This document shows positions 13,798 through 25,700 of a DNA stretch of 64,000 bases, one piece after another. Below the pieces are notes generated by a model. It saw nothing but the letters and a program-made list of their open reading frames with translations, ran no database searches and was not told the DNA's origin. The stretch's first letter is position 1, and every line of letters begins with the position of its first letter. The DNA comes from Holacanthus passer (lineage: Eukaryota > Chordata > Actinopteri > Pomacanthidae): the NCBI GenBank assembly GCA_025331565.1, contig JAFREQ010000061.1, forward strand, positions 2,323,501 to 2,387,500, given 5' to 3'. The position numbers were made by a program, and so were the translations under genes.

Positions 13798-16700
13798 ATG
13801 ACGGACACGGTGATGAGCAGCAGTTCGGATCGCTGGGTGTCCAACGACAGGCAGAGGAGTATGCACGCCAGGTAAGCGTGATTGTCAGAATGTGTTGGCA
13901 TTGATAAGCTTCTCAATGAGTCTACCAACCCTACGCTGTGCTCTCCTTTCCTTCACCTGCCTCCTTCTGATGTGTGATCTGTGATGCAGTGATAAAGAGC
14001 AGTAAGTAGACAAACTCCTACTCCACCTCTCTTTTCTGCATCACGTATGTCTGCTGTGTAACTGTTCACGAAGCGGTGTAATGTGTTGATGCCGTAAACG
14101 CGCGTTCATTCATTCATGGTGTTTTCTCCATTCATCCAAACATTGAATGTGAAGTGTGCATGCAAATGTGCTGATTGGATATCGTTCAGTCAGATCACAG
14201 AAGCTGTGTAACCTCAATATGTTTGCCTGACAGGGGCAGCTGGACCATGCAGCCGGGCCCTGGTCCCGGTCCAGACCTGACAGATGAAGAGAAAGAGATT
14301 ATAAACAGTGTGATTGCCCGTGCTGAGAAAATGGAGGCCATGGAGCAGGAGAGAATCGGGTGAGAGATTGTAAAACATCCAGTAGGTTTTTCCAATATGT
14401 GTATAGAAAGGCAAAATCACCTGTTGAGCCCGATGACATGCATACATAGATTTGGACTTGGGATAATTAACGGTGACATTTTAAGTGCGATTTCACCCTG
14501 TGCTGCCGCAGGCGCTTGATAAACCGCCTGGACGACATGAAGAAGACTGTGTGCGGTGATGGAATGTCCCGCTGTTTGCTGTGTGGGGAGCAGCTGGGCT
14601 CACCTGGGGTCAGCTCAGTGGTGTGTGAGGACTGCAAAAAGGTTGGTAATGAGTCAGACACACTTCCTCTGCTGCAATTCGCACAAAAGTTGAGAAAACA
14701 TAATAGGTCACGGTCTATGAGGTGGGTGCGTGCAATAACATCGTAAATGGCGAGCAGCTGGAAATCTCTATTTTCTCCTGTCGTGTAGAACATGTGTACC
14801 AAGTGTGGTACGCAGTGTAGCAGTCGGCCACGCGCTGTGTGGCTATGCAAGATCTGCAGAGAGCAGCGGGAGGTGAGTGCTTTACACCTGTGAACAAATA
14901 AAAGAATTCAATTTTGTGTTGTGAGGCCTGTGACGCATATATTTTCTCTGTTTTCTCAGGTGTGGAAGAGGTCTGGTGCCTGGTTCTTCAAAGGTTTTCC
15001 GAAGCATTTCCTGCCATCGCCCATGCCATTATCCAAAGTGAGAGAGACGGGTGCCCAGGAGGCAGCAGAGCCCCAGGGGCCCCCAGCCTCTGAGCCCAGG
15101 GAGGCAGAACCCCAACCACAACCACCAGGTAGACACAGACTTCAGCTGTAGTCTGCAGTCTCTTTTCAGTCATGGTGAATTTTTACATCCACCATTTTCC
15201 ATTGACCTGTCACTTGTCGACATTCAACATTTGGGAAGACACATCGTGCTATTAAGTTTCTATTCCACTTGCAAAGCTAGCAAGATAGCAGTCCAACTTT
15301 TTCAAAGCTTCATCTCTTCAGTCTCATTAGATCGGCATCTGCACATAAGTCCTTGTGCAACCCTGCATCTCATTGCTCTTTTCCAAACCATCAAACCTTT
15401 TATCTGCTTCCCAAATTTGGCAGCACCGCCCACTGTTGCAGAGGAGGGGGATGAAGAGCTCAATTAAGCTGTCGGAAGGTGCATGCTGTGACACGGGATG
15501 AGCCTGCAGGTGGTGCTGGCATGATGGACCACGTTTTGTCATTTCACACTTTCAGCGTTATTACCTGAGCAGTGCGACTTCCCCGTCAAAGAGAGGGGTA
15601 GCTCGAGCAGACAGGCAGACCGTATAGCTGCTGTACGTACAGAAATCGGCTGCCACAGCTTGTTGTAGTGTATGTAGGTCAATGCCTTTGCAACGAAAAA
15701 GCTGCAACATCAAAAGTATCCAGAGAGACTAGGGAGTATTACAGATTCCACTGCAGTAGGAGCCTGAAGTGCTGTGATTATGCACGTCTCCCTTATGTAT
15801 AGTGTGTGTCTGTGTGTTTACTGTATCATGCTTATTTTTAGGACCAGAGCCACAGGGCCGCGCTGGTTACCCACCTGTGGCCCCAAAACCATCGGTCGGG
15901 CGCATGGCCACAGGCGGGCTCGGCCCTGAAGAGGCGGGGCAGGGCAGCCCGGTGGTGATGAAGAAGATGGTGCCCGTCCAGAGCTCCAGACCACAGCCTG
16001 CTGCATCAACCACACTGGCCCAGCAAGGTGAGAGAGAGCTGGGACACAATCCTCCGCTCACGTCCCGATAAAGAATCGACAGCATAAACCAAACACTGCG
16101 TCCCCAGTGGTTTTATGTTGTGCATTGTGGCTGTAGGTCCAGTGGCAGGAGATGGAGGAGCTTACTCCTCTGCTGCAGCTCCTCCAGAGCAGAGAGCGCC
16201 TCCTGCTGTAAGAGAGGACAGGAGGCAGCCCGCTGCCTACAGCGCTCCTCCCTGCCCGACAGCAACCTCCCCCAGCTGAGGAGGAGGAGGAAGCCAACGA
16301 CTACGACTCTGATGAAGCCAGTGAGTAAACCATCTGCTCACTCTTCTCACGGAGTAACGTGGCTGATGTGTTGAGTTTAATTTCACCTCATGACATTTGA
16401 CATCGCTGATTTCTTTTCACTCAGTTCACCAGATGTTTTTTTTTTTCTTAATAAAGCAAAACATATTGTCATGCAGCATACAGTATTGGGCTTTGATTAC
16501 CTTAATTTGGCAGCATCTCTGTTCCCCTTAGGGATTCTGAGTCATACCCTGTCGATGCTTGATTTCTGGCTTTTAGTCTGCTGGTAATAATTCATATCTT
16601 TAAACAGTCCCAGCAAACAGCAAGTATCATTCTGGCAGCGTCTACTGAGCTGGGTAGAAAATGACAAACGATAAGCGCCATTTGTTATCAAAGAATTGTA

Positions 16701-19700
16701 ATCAATATCTGAGGAACTAAAGCAGCAGAAGATGTGAATCAGGATCTGAATCGCTAAATCAATAGTGATACATAAGCTGTGTAATCGTACAGTTTTTTTT
16801 TCACATATCCCAGTTTAATGATGAGAATGGTGCCGTGCCATTCATGTTCTGTGCCTGCAGCGTCGAGCGGCCTTTATTCTCTCTCTGGGGGATTGGGTGT
16901 TAATTTATTTTATTGAGGTCCGGGAATATGGAGCCGTGCAAATAATTTCAGATACAACAGGGCTGACAGGATATAGATTCCCCTTGTGTTTGACCCGATC
17001 CCCTGTGTTGGGGGGAAAATGGCAAAAATAGGAATGGCTTCATGTGCCTGTTCTCTATAGACATGTGACGGTTTCCAGCAACTGGATCCTGTGGTGCTGA
17101 CTGGTTTCAGTGGTTATAGCTTCTCCATGATACTAAAAAGACAAGTTAATCTGATTGACAAGAGCTGTGACACTGTTGACAAAAAAAAATCTGTAAACTT
17201 TTCAAGTAATACATTTTCATGTTCTAAGATGCTAAATGGTGAACATGGTCAACATTGTACCATCAGCATGTTAGTGTTGTCATTGCAGACTCTATGTGCT
17301 GTGTGTCGTTGGAGCAGCAAGACGGTGGCGATTATTAACCCAGAGAAGTTAATAGTTTGATAAGATAAAATTAACAGATGAAATTAGGAAATGACATTTG
17401 ATTATTTTGTCCCCCAACAGCAATGGTAGCAATATAACTCCTCCAAAGCAAATGTGTGTGGGCAGCATTTCACTCTTTTATTCTTACCCAGAACCTTATT
17501 TTCTGAATGCCTTCCTTTGAGACTTGAGTGTTTATTTGATTTCTTTTATATCAGAGGCTGCTTTGTAATGAGATTTTTCTGCTGTTTGCTTAAGGTTAAA
17601 AGAAGGCTGTGAATGTTTCATGAGTGGAGATCAAGACTTTTTTTTTTTGTCCATCCTTTCTGTCCAATCTGGGCTTATATACTTCTATTCATACGTTGCG
17701 TGTTGTTTAATTAGAGTATCTTTCCCTGTATTTATACTCTTAATTATTGAAAAGCAGACCTGCTGTCTCTCTGTAGTCTAATGTAATGACTGGTGTGGGT
17801 CTCTTTCAGCCACTCTGGGCTCTCTAGAGTTCAGTCTGCACTATGAACAGGAAAGCAACAGCCTCCACTGTAGCATCCTCAAAGCAAAGGTACCACTATT
17901 CCCCTCATTCTCTCACACAAAGGGACAATTACAATCAAGTGGTTTATGTTAAAATGCTCCTGAATGGCACTTTAGCTTAATTGCTCTCTGCTGTGCATGA
18001 TGATGTGATGGACACGGTGCTCTGGTGCTCCTCAGGGACTGAAGCCCATGGACTCGAACGGACTGGCAGATCCCTATGTCAAGCTTCATCTGCTGCCAGG
18101 GGCCAGTAAGGTGAGAGATGCACCTTTCCTACATTAAGCTTTTACTTCTGTTAAAAGATTTATTGCCTTAATATCCTTCTAAGCAAAAAAGGAAGGGTGG
18201 TGATATGAGATCCCCTCGGTCTGATGAGAGGCTGTTAGCTCAAGCCTGACACCTTCTGGTGCAAATTGACAAAATCCTAGAACTGGCATGAGGGATGTAC
18301 CTTGAAATAGATATTGATAGTATAAATAACGATAAAAGTTATTGTGAAGGTATGTTGTTAGTGTAATTATCCTGTGCTGTCAGGGAGATTTGGGCAGGTC
18401 CCTTTTGTAAAAACACCTTTTGATGTGAAGCGTCACCAAAGATACTTGTGATGAAATAACACAAACCACAGATGTGTGAGATCCTGTGTGGTCTTAACTT
18501 GCCTCGGGATATTTCCTCTTCCTTGTCCTGACCTATCCTGCATCTAACAGTCTAACAAGCTGCGCACAAAGACCCTGAGAAACACCCGCAACCCCGCGTG
18601 GAATGAGACTCTCACCTACCACGGCCTGACGGATGAGGACATGCAGCGTAAGACTCTCAGGTGGATACTGTACCTCAGGCTGTCAAACTTAAAACACTCA
18701 CTTAGCTGCAACAGCCCTATATTCATGTTTCAAACTCAATCTGCCCTTGGTCGACGCTATTAAAGGTTTACCACATCTGTATGATTAAGATTCTCTTTTG
18801 ATTTCCACAGGCTGTCTGTCTGCGATGAAGACAAGTTCGGGCATAATGAGTTTATTGGGGAAACCCGAGTGGCGTTGAAGAAACTGAAGATGAACCAGAA
18901 GAAGAACTTCAACGTTTGCCTCGAGAGAGTTGTGCCTGTGAGAGAAACTCAATTACATTCAAACAACGCTTTGTTCTCCTCGTCGGAATCTCTTGTTGAC
19001 CTCCTGTTATCTTGTTCCCCCTCACAGACGAAGAGAACTGCAACGGCCGGGGGAGCCAGAGGCATCGCTCTCTACGAAGATGAGGCAATGCTTTAATTTC
19101 CAAGCGTGTCTAAACATGACAGATTTTTCCAGAAGTTCACGCAAATTTTATCCTCAACCCTCCTGAACTGTTCTTCCCCCTCTGCTCTGTCTCAGCCGGG
19201 GAAAGATGGCGGAGATGTGGAGGAGCGCGGCCGGATCCTGATGTCCCTCATGTACAGCTCCCAGACCAACCGTCTCATCGTGGGTGTCGTGCGCTGCGTT
19301 CACCTGGCTGCCATGGATGCTAACGGCTACTCTGACCCATATGTCAAAATGTAGGTGGAGCGGGATGAGAAGCACATTTAGATTGTGAATGCATGACTCT
19401 AGAAATGCCATGAATGAACTTGTGTACGTGTTCAATTCACAGCTGTCTGAAGCCTGACATGGGCAAGAAGGGCAAGTGCAAAACACAAATCAAGAAGAGG
19501 ACCTTAAACCCAGAGTTTAACGAGGTTTGTGAGAAAGTTCAAGGCGAAGCTGCAGCAAATGCTGAGCTTATCCACAAATTATTATTGAATGACCGTGTTT
19601 GTATTCTTTGCAACTCAGGTATGAAAAACTGTTGGGAAGTGGCTGGTGAGTGATGAATTAATGTCTCGATCAAATTTCAGGAATTCAGTTATGACATCAA

Positions 19701-20004
19701 ACACAGTGAACTGGCCAAGAAGACTTTAGATATCTCTGTGTGGGATTATGATATCGGGAAGTCCAACGACTACATCGGTAAATATTTGACAAATGTCGTT
19801 GCTTTGATAGAAATAAAACTGACAATAAAAATTGTTACCACCTGCCTTTCACACTTCACTTCCTCCCTGACAGGTGGGTGTCAGCTGGGTATTACTGCTA
19901 AAGGAGAGCGGCTGAAGCACTGGTACGAGTGTTTGAAGAACAAGGACAAGAAGATAGAGCGCTGGCACACCTTGTATAACGAGAACCACGTTGCCAGTGA
20001 TTAA
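13798..20004 (+). CDS. rph3a: Rabphilin-3A, Rab3/Rab27 effector with zinc finger and two C2 domains
   Basis: Rabphilin-3A binds GTP-Rab3/Rab27 on secretory vesicles and, through its C2 domains, Ca2+, phospholipid and SNAREs. Coding exons: 13798-13871, 13990-14001, 14234-14359, 14512-14641, 14789-14872, 14960-15128, 15842-16027, 16137-16207, 16263-16320, 17810-17889, 18036-18110, 18551-18660, 18811-18937, 19028-19084, 19196-19350, 19443-19524, 19681-19777, 19874-20004. The sum is 1,824 nt, 607 residues. The start MTDTVMSSSSDRW matches the family. The Rab-binding helix LTDEEKEIINSVIARAEKME is followed by a zinc finger with four CxxC pairs (Cys92/95, 109/112, 117/120, 135/138) and SGAWFFKGFP. 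Residues about 155-300 form a Pro-rich linker. C2A is about 305-435 and C2B about 462-600, ending ENHVASD. The linker is shorter than in mammals (total about 690). Oddities are a 12-nt microexon, a 55-nt intron and a GC donor. Teleost paralogue (a or b) is not decided. Confidence 0.93.
13990..14001 (+). other. rph3a: 12-nt microexon of rph3a
   Basis: The sequence TGATAAAGAGCA sits between acceptor GATGCAG and a perfect donor gtaagt. The preceding exon ends in phase 2 (AG) and the next starts GGGCAGC, so the join reads Ser-Asp-Lys-Glu-Gln-Gly-Ser-Trp. Mammalian rabphilin has DKEQ at the same place before the Rab-binding helix. Without this microexon the two flanking exons would still be in frame, so alternative skipping is possible. 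Confidence 0.75.
16208..16262 (+). other. rph3a: Probable ultra-short (55-nt) GT-AG intron of rph3a
   Basis: Read straight through, the exon opened at 16137 in the required frame meets a TGA, while the obviously conserved downstream peptide PPPAEEEEEANDYDSDEA lies in another frame. Removing 16208-16262 (donor gtaaga, CT-rich 3' end, acceptor GACAG) joins Ala codon 16205-16207 to Gln codon 16263-16265 in phase 0, restoring SSAAAPPEQRAPPA then QPPPAEEEEE. This aligns well with the mammalian linker. Alternatives are a sequencing indel or use of an internal acceptor such as the one at 16252. Confidence 0.55.
16321..17809 (+). other. rph3a: rph3a intron before C2A
   Basis: 1.49-kb intron with donor gtgagt and acceptor TTTCAG. 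No exon with consistent phase or known motif was recognised inside; AT-rich, with short homopolymers. Confidence 0.7.
19085..19195 (+). other. rph3a: GC-AG intron of rph3a
   Basis: The exon ending Leu-Tyr-Glu-Asp-Glu has no GT between 19028 and the in-frame TAA at 19094. The only position that continues the conserved protein is GAG|gcaatg, paired with acceptor CTCAG at 19195, giving phase 0 into Pro-Gly-Lys-Asp and then DVEERGRILMSLMY. This is a GC-AG intron of 111 nt. Confidence 0.65.
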
Positions 20005-21990
20005 CCACTTGCCCCCTCCCACAAACAGCATGAGCTAAACCCCCCTTCCGTCAAACATGGTTTAATCTCCTAATGCACTTTTTTCCATTTTATTGTTTTA
20101 TCTATTCTTTCACCATCACACAGGCTCACTCACGTCCTTTTCCCTGATGTAGTATATCTCTACTTTCCTGTCCTCTTATAACAGTTTCTCTGCCTGTGCT
20201 GATACTTAATCTGCCTCTGGGACAAGTCATGGTATAAATGAATTAGAGATTTCACTAATGTAACCAAGACATGTGTCAGCAAACAGCTGCACACGGACCA
20301 TCATGCCTGTCTGTGATGTGTTGTAGTGCGCTGAACATTCTTAGCTAAAGAAAATGAAGTTTGAATTGCACTGGCACAGGACAAGAAAAGCAATATGTTA
20401 TGGCATCTGAGATCAAAACCATCGTTCAACGTCATGAAATCCTGATGCGCTCATGCCTGAAATGCATTAGACTGTCAGGGTTTTTTTTTTTTTTTTTTAT
20501 TTCTCGTGTGATTACGTCATGCTGTAGTGTAACACCTGAACTGTATAAGCATGCCAAGCCACAGACGTAAGGAAACACGCAGCTGCACCTTCAAATATCT
20601 CAACTGTGCCCACTGTCTTGGACATAATGTATATTTCCATGAAGAAATGTTTACATACTGACACATTGCTCAGGTTAGGATAGACATCTGATATACAGAT
20701 GATTCATAAGTCAGTGGACCATGAGCTAGATGATTCTTTCATCAGTTGCTGTTAATTTGTGGTTTAAAATTATAGCACACCTAGTTAAGCATTAGGAGTT
20801 TTTATGTATGGTTAGTAAAGCTGTGAATTTTGATTTGTGGGAAGTATTAACTGTGATTAGACAAACTGAAAAGTGAACACATTCTTTTCTTTCTTAGTTA
20901 GAATTGGCAGGAAAAAAAAAAAAAGCTTTTCCTCCTGCTACCTCTACTCTTCTGAAACCTCAGAGGTTTTCTACTGTAGTGTTTACACTGAATGCACACG
21001 GCCGGGTCTCTTACAGGTTTCCCTAACAAAAAAATTGGCTGCTCCACTTAACAGGGAGAGAAGGTGGATCAAGCTATGACATAAGTATGTGCAGCTTCAC
21101 CTGCATGCACTGTGCTCGTGACTCTGGTGTGCCTGGGGCAGTCGTGGCCCGCTTTTACCCCAACGCACCCTTTGCACAAAGCAGGGCTCTTTCCCCTCTG
21201 CCACGCCCCAATCATCCGAGGCTTTAGTGTGTGTTTGTTCACTAATAACGGCAAATCAAGGAAAGCACACCAAGTGGAATGACCTCAATTTATACCGCTG
21301 TTTGCAAGTTATTCCAATGTCAAAACGAAGACAAAAACAAAAAATCCTATGCATGAAATGTCTTGTGGTTCAAGATATATATACTTTGTAAGAAACTAAT
21401 GCTATTGTAATTCCATTAATGTTTACACTTCTTCCCCATAACATTCCTGTTAATACTTTATATACAAGAGGCCATATTCTGCATGACTATGGTGACTATG
21501 GTGTAATCTGAATAAACTGGTCTGATAGCATCCACAGGATAGGCTGATGATCACCTGAGCACATGAACAAAAGACTAGTCAACTCTGTCAGTAGCAGACA
21601 TCGAAGTGAATCTCTCTGTTTGAATGAGACTTTCTGTACATACACACTCGGATCTCTCCAGCGTCTTGTTTTCTCTGCACAGCAGTGATTCAAACATCCG
21701 CCAGTAGCATCACACACTGTCCTACGTTGTGCTACTTCATCATCAGATGGTGATCGACACCAATTATAATCAATATTTTATTTTTAAAAAAAGCAGGCTT
21801 CTCTCTGAGCCAAACCCATAGCTGTCTTCTACTCGATCTGCCAGTTCAGTGGAATGTTTCTTGGTTTATCACTGTATTTGTACATAGATAGTGCATGCAC
21901 TGGAGATATGTATGTTTGCAAATAACTTTGCATGTAAAGATTTTGCAGAGAGTTTACACAGATCAATAAAATCCAATGAAAACTGACAAG
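20005..21990 (+). other. rph3a: 3' UTR of rph3a
   Basis: About 2 kb after the rph3a stop without coding content. AATAAA hexamers occur at 21511-21516 and 21965-21970; the latter is followed by a GT-rich stretch near 21993-22002, as expected downstream of a cleavage site. A poly(T) run is at about 20481-20498. Alternative polyadenylation is possible. Confidence 0.6.
21965..21970 (+). terminator. rph3a: Poly(A) signal AATAAA for rph3a
   Basis: Canonical hexamer about 1.96 kb after the stop codon, followed within 35 nt by TG-rich sequence. An earlier hexamer at 21511 is an alternative. Confidence 0.6.
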
Positions 21991-22743
21991 CTTCATGTGT
22001 GTAAGGATTTATTCGAGATCATCCCAGAACATAAAATCAGAGGAAAAGGGAGCAGCGTGGACAAGTTAGACAAGTGTGATCATAAACTAAAACAGCAAAT
22101 CAAAAAGTAAAAGAGACAGAATGATGTGTCCTGATCAATGCTTGGATGTTCTTATAATGTCATACTTCCTCTAAGATCACATGTAACATAAATTTGAATA
22201 TGAACAATATCTGAAGCCAGAGTTTCTGCATTTTATTTTGCCACACCTTTGTATGCATGGTTGCCTGATTATTGAACACCTGCAAGACCACAGGTAAAGA
22301 CAGCTCTCAGTTTGACATGTAAATCCATTGAACAAGCTGCAGAAGATTTGGGTCATTTCCTGAGATTATAACTTGTAAATGCACAAGATCAGACATGCAC
22401 CATTCTTTGCACTGATTATTTGGTTTAAACTTTTAAAGTTCTAGAAAATATTCTTGCCCTAAATGCTCCAGAAATTAATCATGAACCAAACCCTGTCTGA
22501 GTCAAATCAAACCCACTCACTCCTACGGAAGAGAGGAGTGTCTTACATCGGACGAGCCTCCATGTGGGCAGACCAATGAGGAAACCGTTTACCCTGCAGG
22601 CCCGCATGCTTCTCCTCCAGCCCAGAGAACCGCCTTCAAGCCGGCTGCTGCACAAAATCACTGATGCCACAACTCATGTGGAAGAACTCATACATTCAGA
22701 CATCAGCTTAACTTCGTCTATCAGACTCTCATTTTGCACTGAG
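21991..22743. other. Intergenic/5' flank between rph3a and pla2g3
   Basis: Short (about 750 nt) gap holding the presumed promoter and 5' UTR of pla2g3. The frame is open upstream of the pla2g3 ATG back to about 22564 but reads no signal peptide there. No TATA box could be assigned with confidence. Confidence 0.5.
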
Positions 22744-25700
22744 ATGCAAAACAGGTGCCTGTTACAACTTCTTCTCTTCTTAGCATTGCTCATGTCTTCA
22801 GAAGCAGAGGGTGTTCTGGGATCAGGTCTCTCCTGTCTCAGGTCGGATCCAGCAGGAGACGGACTGACGCGCGTCACGTTCCTGCGGCAGGACGCGACCG
22901 GCGCGCGCTCCCTGCACCTGAGCGTGTGGTCCGAGGAGCTGCACCTGGTGGCGTGTGAGGTCAGCACCGACCCGCTCACCACGGAGAGACACCGGGCTCT
23001 GTGCGACACGAACCACAGCCGGGAGCCAGAGCTCAGCCTGAGGTTCAACATCAGCAGGCTGCTGGAGGCCGATGCTCCGTGCGCGCAGAAGCTCTCCAGC
23101 GCGCAGCACCTGTCCGGGCGCACAGGTGAGGGCTCACAGGCAAAGAGCCGCAGGAAGCGCGCGTGGATCTTTCCGGGGACTCTGTGGTGTGGCACCGGGA
23201 GCAGAGCTTCCAGATACGAACAGCTGGGTGAGGATCAACTCTGATTTTATTATGTTTTCATGCTTTTATCCTCAAGTAAAGTCAGTCAGAAGACACGTGG
23301 GAGATGGATACAATGTTTGTCAGGCCTAACAGCAGTAGGAAGTCTGGGGCCCCTGAAAGACTGTAAAATACAGACCTCAGGGGAATTTAGGGGCCCTCTG
23401 TGCATCCCTACCCCCCCTAACCTCAGCAGCACTTCCTAGAAATACTGGCTTCATACTAAAGGAGATACAATTATTATATAGTACATGAGCATAGTAGACA
23501 ATTATCGCTCACGTTGTACATGAGATTAAAGACCATAAACAGTGATCAGAGACATTTTAATGTGAGATAATGTTATATAATACATTTTATTATATTATAG
23601 CAATTGAACTGAACAAAATTTGATATCAAATTTTGTTAATTTTGATGTATGGCACAAAGTGTGTTAGGGCATCTCAGAGTGTCTAAGAGTTTTAAATTTG
23701 ACATTTTTGAGACACTGTTTCCTTTGGGTGCAGCTGATGGGCACAGTTATTGCACACAATTCAAGAGAAATGAGAATAAAGTTAAACTAATATCATAAGA
23801 AAACCCTACAGGTTCTTTATATTAAAGATTTTGGTTTTTACAGCTCATGCATTTTTTATTTTCAAATGACTGTCTTTGGAGGGTTTTGATTTTAAATCAG
23901 GTAAGTGAACTCTGTGTGACTCAAAATGTCCTCGTGACATGAGATTGAATTCAGATCTTGTTCTTGTGAACAGGGATGTTTGAGAGCGCAGACAGATGCT
24001 GCCGTGAGCACGACCACTGCATTCATGTCATCCCGGCTCTCACGCGGAATTATGGAGTCTTCAACTCCAAATTCTACACCGTCTCACACTGTGACTGTGA
24101 CCAAAGGTGAGGCCCAGAATGCACACCCCGGGTATCTGACACTGAGTCGGGATTCCAAGTATTCATCGCCTCCAGGGAAACGACCAGTAATTCACACCTC
24201 CCACTGACCCGTCCCCATTAAAACTCTGACCAGCATGGACGGTCGAGGGCAAATAGACCTGCTCCGAGTACTGTGGTGGTTTATTACACTTCCTACTAAT
24301 GAAAGTGTGCTCCTCTCAGGAATGCATTTTTTTTCACTATGCCAATAAATAGAAATAGATTTAAGCAGAATAACCTGGAGCCATCTGCTATTACTATTCA
24401 TCCAGGAATAATAAATACAGCTATGCAAGCAGTCCTCCAGATGCACTTTTGATGTCAAGAGTGAACACGTTGCTTCTTCTTGCAGGACATTCCATGGGCA
24501 CTACATTTTCTAGTGCTGACAGGTGCACGTGCAATATGTTCACCCTCCAAATTATGGTGTTCATCCACATCCACATTTTTATAATTCATCTCCCAGATAA
24601 AAGATTATTGTTACAAACTGTTTGGACTACCCAAAAGGTTTAGACAAAATGAGGCAACAGTCAAGGGTATTCAGTTGCCACGTGTGTGTTAATTTTGACT
24701 GTTGCTTGACCTCGGCTTGTTCTTTTCCTGCCTCCCACCAGATTTCGAGAGTGCCTTCTTGGTGTGAATGATACCATTTCCAGTATGGTGGGCTACAGCT
24801 TCTTCAGCATTATCCAGGTTCCCTGCTTTGAGCTCAAACAGAGGAGGCAATGCACTGAGATGGACTGGTGGGGGAAGTAAGTCAAACACTGACATTGTTG
24901 CTGGAAGCCGTAACTGCATGTTGACAGACAGATCAGGCAGTGCAAACCATAAAACGGGACTTTTGTTGAGTGGAAAATGCAGGTATGGTAGCTAGAAATG
25001 CTGCTTGTAATAACATGCCTGACACTTTGCCAAACCTCACAAAATCATCCGAGGCTCCGTGCCACGCCTCTGCTCCGTTTGCACAGCCCTCTTTATCAGG
25101 TTACAACCAAATGCTCTTACAAAGAGGAAATGATTAATAGTTAACCTATTTCTAGCACTGATAGCAGTGCATTGACAAACTATACTATAATAACTATAAT
25201 TTAAGATTTGTGTGTAAATGAGAGATTCTTGAATTTCCACTGCATCGCTGTAATTATCTTTCGACGAAGGTACAAATTACTCCTGTCTGAAATTACAGAC
25301 AATATCTCAAATAGCAATACAAAGTGTGCCTCTTCTTAGTTTAATAAATATGCAAGGAATGTGGTTTATATAAATTGAATGCAGCATATACAGTTATGTA
25401 AAAGGTTCTCATTTCAATGGCTTGGTTTTAACTTGCATGTTTACTCTCTATAGGTGCAAAATGTCTGGAAAGGCTCCATATGCTGTCTTCAAACATCCCC
25501 TCCCTTTCAACACCACTGACATTACAAGCAAATATGGAGGCAACACTGACAGCAACAAGTTAGGAAGTAGTGAAGGCCCGCATGTGACTAAAAGCCGCAA
25601 GATCAACCGACACACAAAGTCACCCAAAAGTGAGCACAGATGCAACTCCACAGATCCACCTAGAGGAGACACCTTCTCCCACAGAACGATGAAGGGGAAA

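Noticed and set aside
22674..23195. 173-codon minus-strand ORF
   Set aside because: Antisense to the GC-rich pla2g3 exon 1, whose sense frame has a signal peptide, furin site and PLA2 motif.
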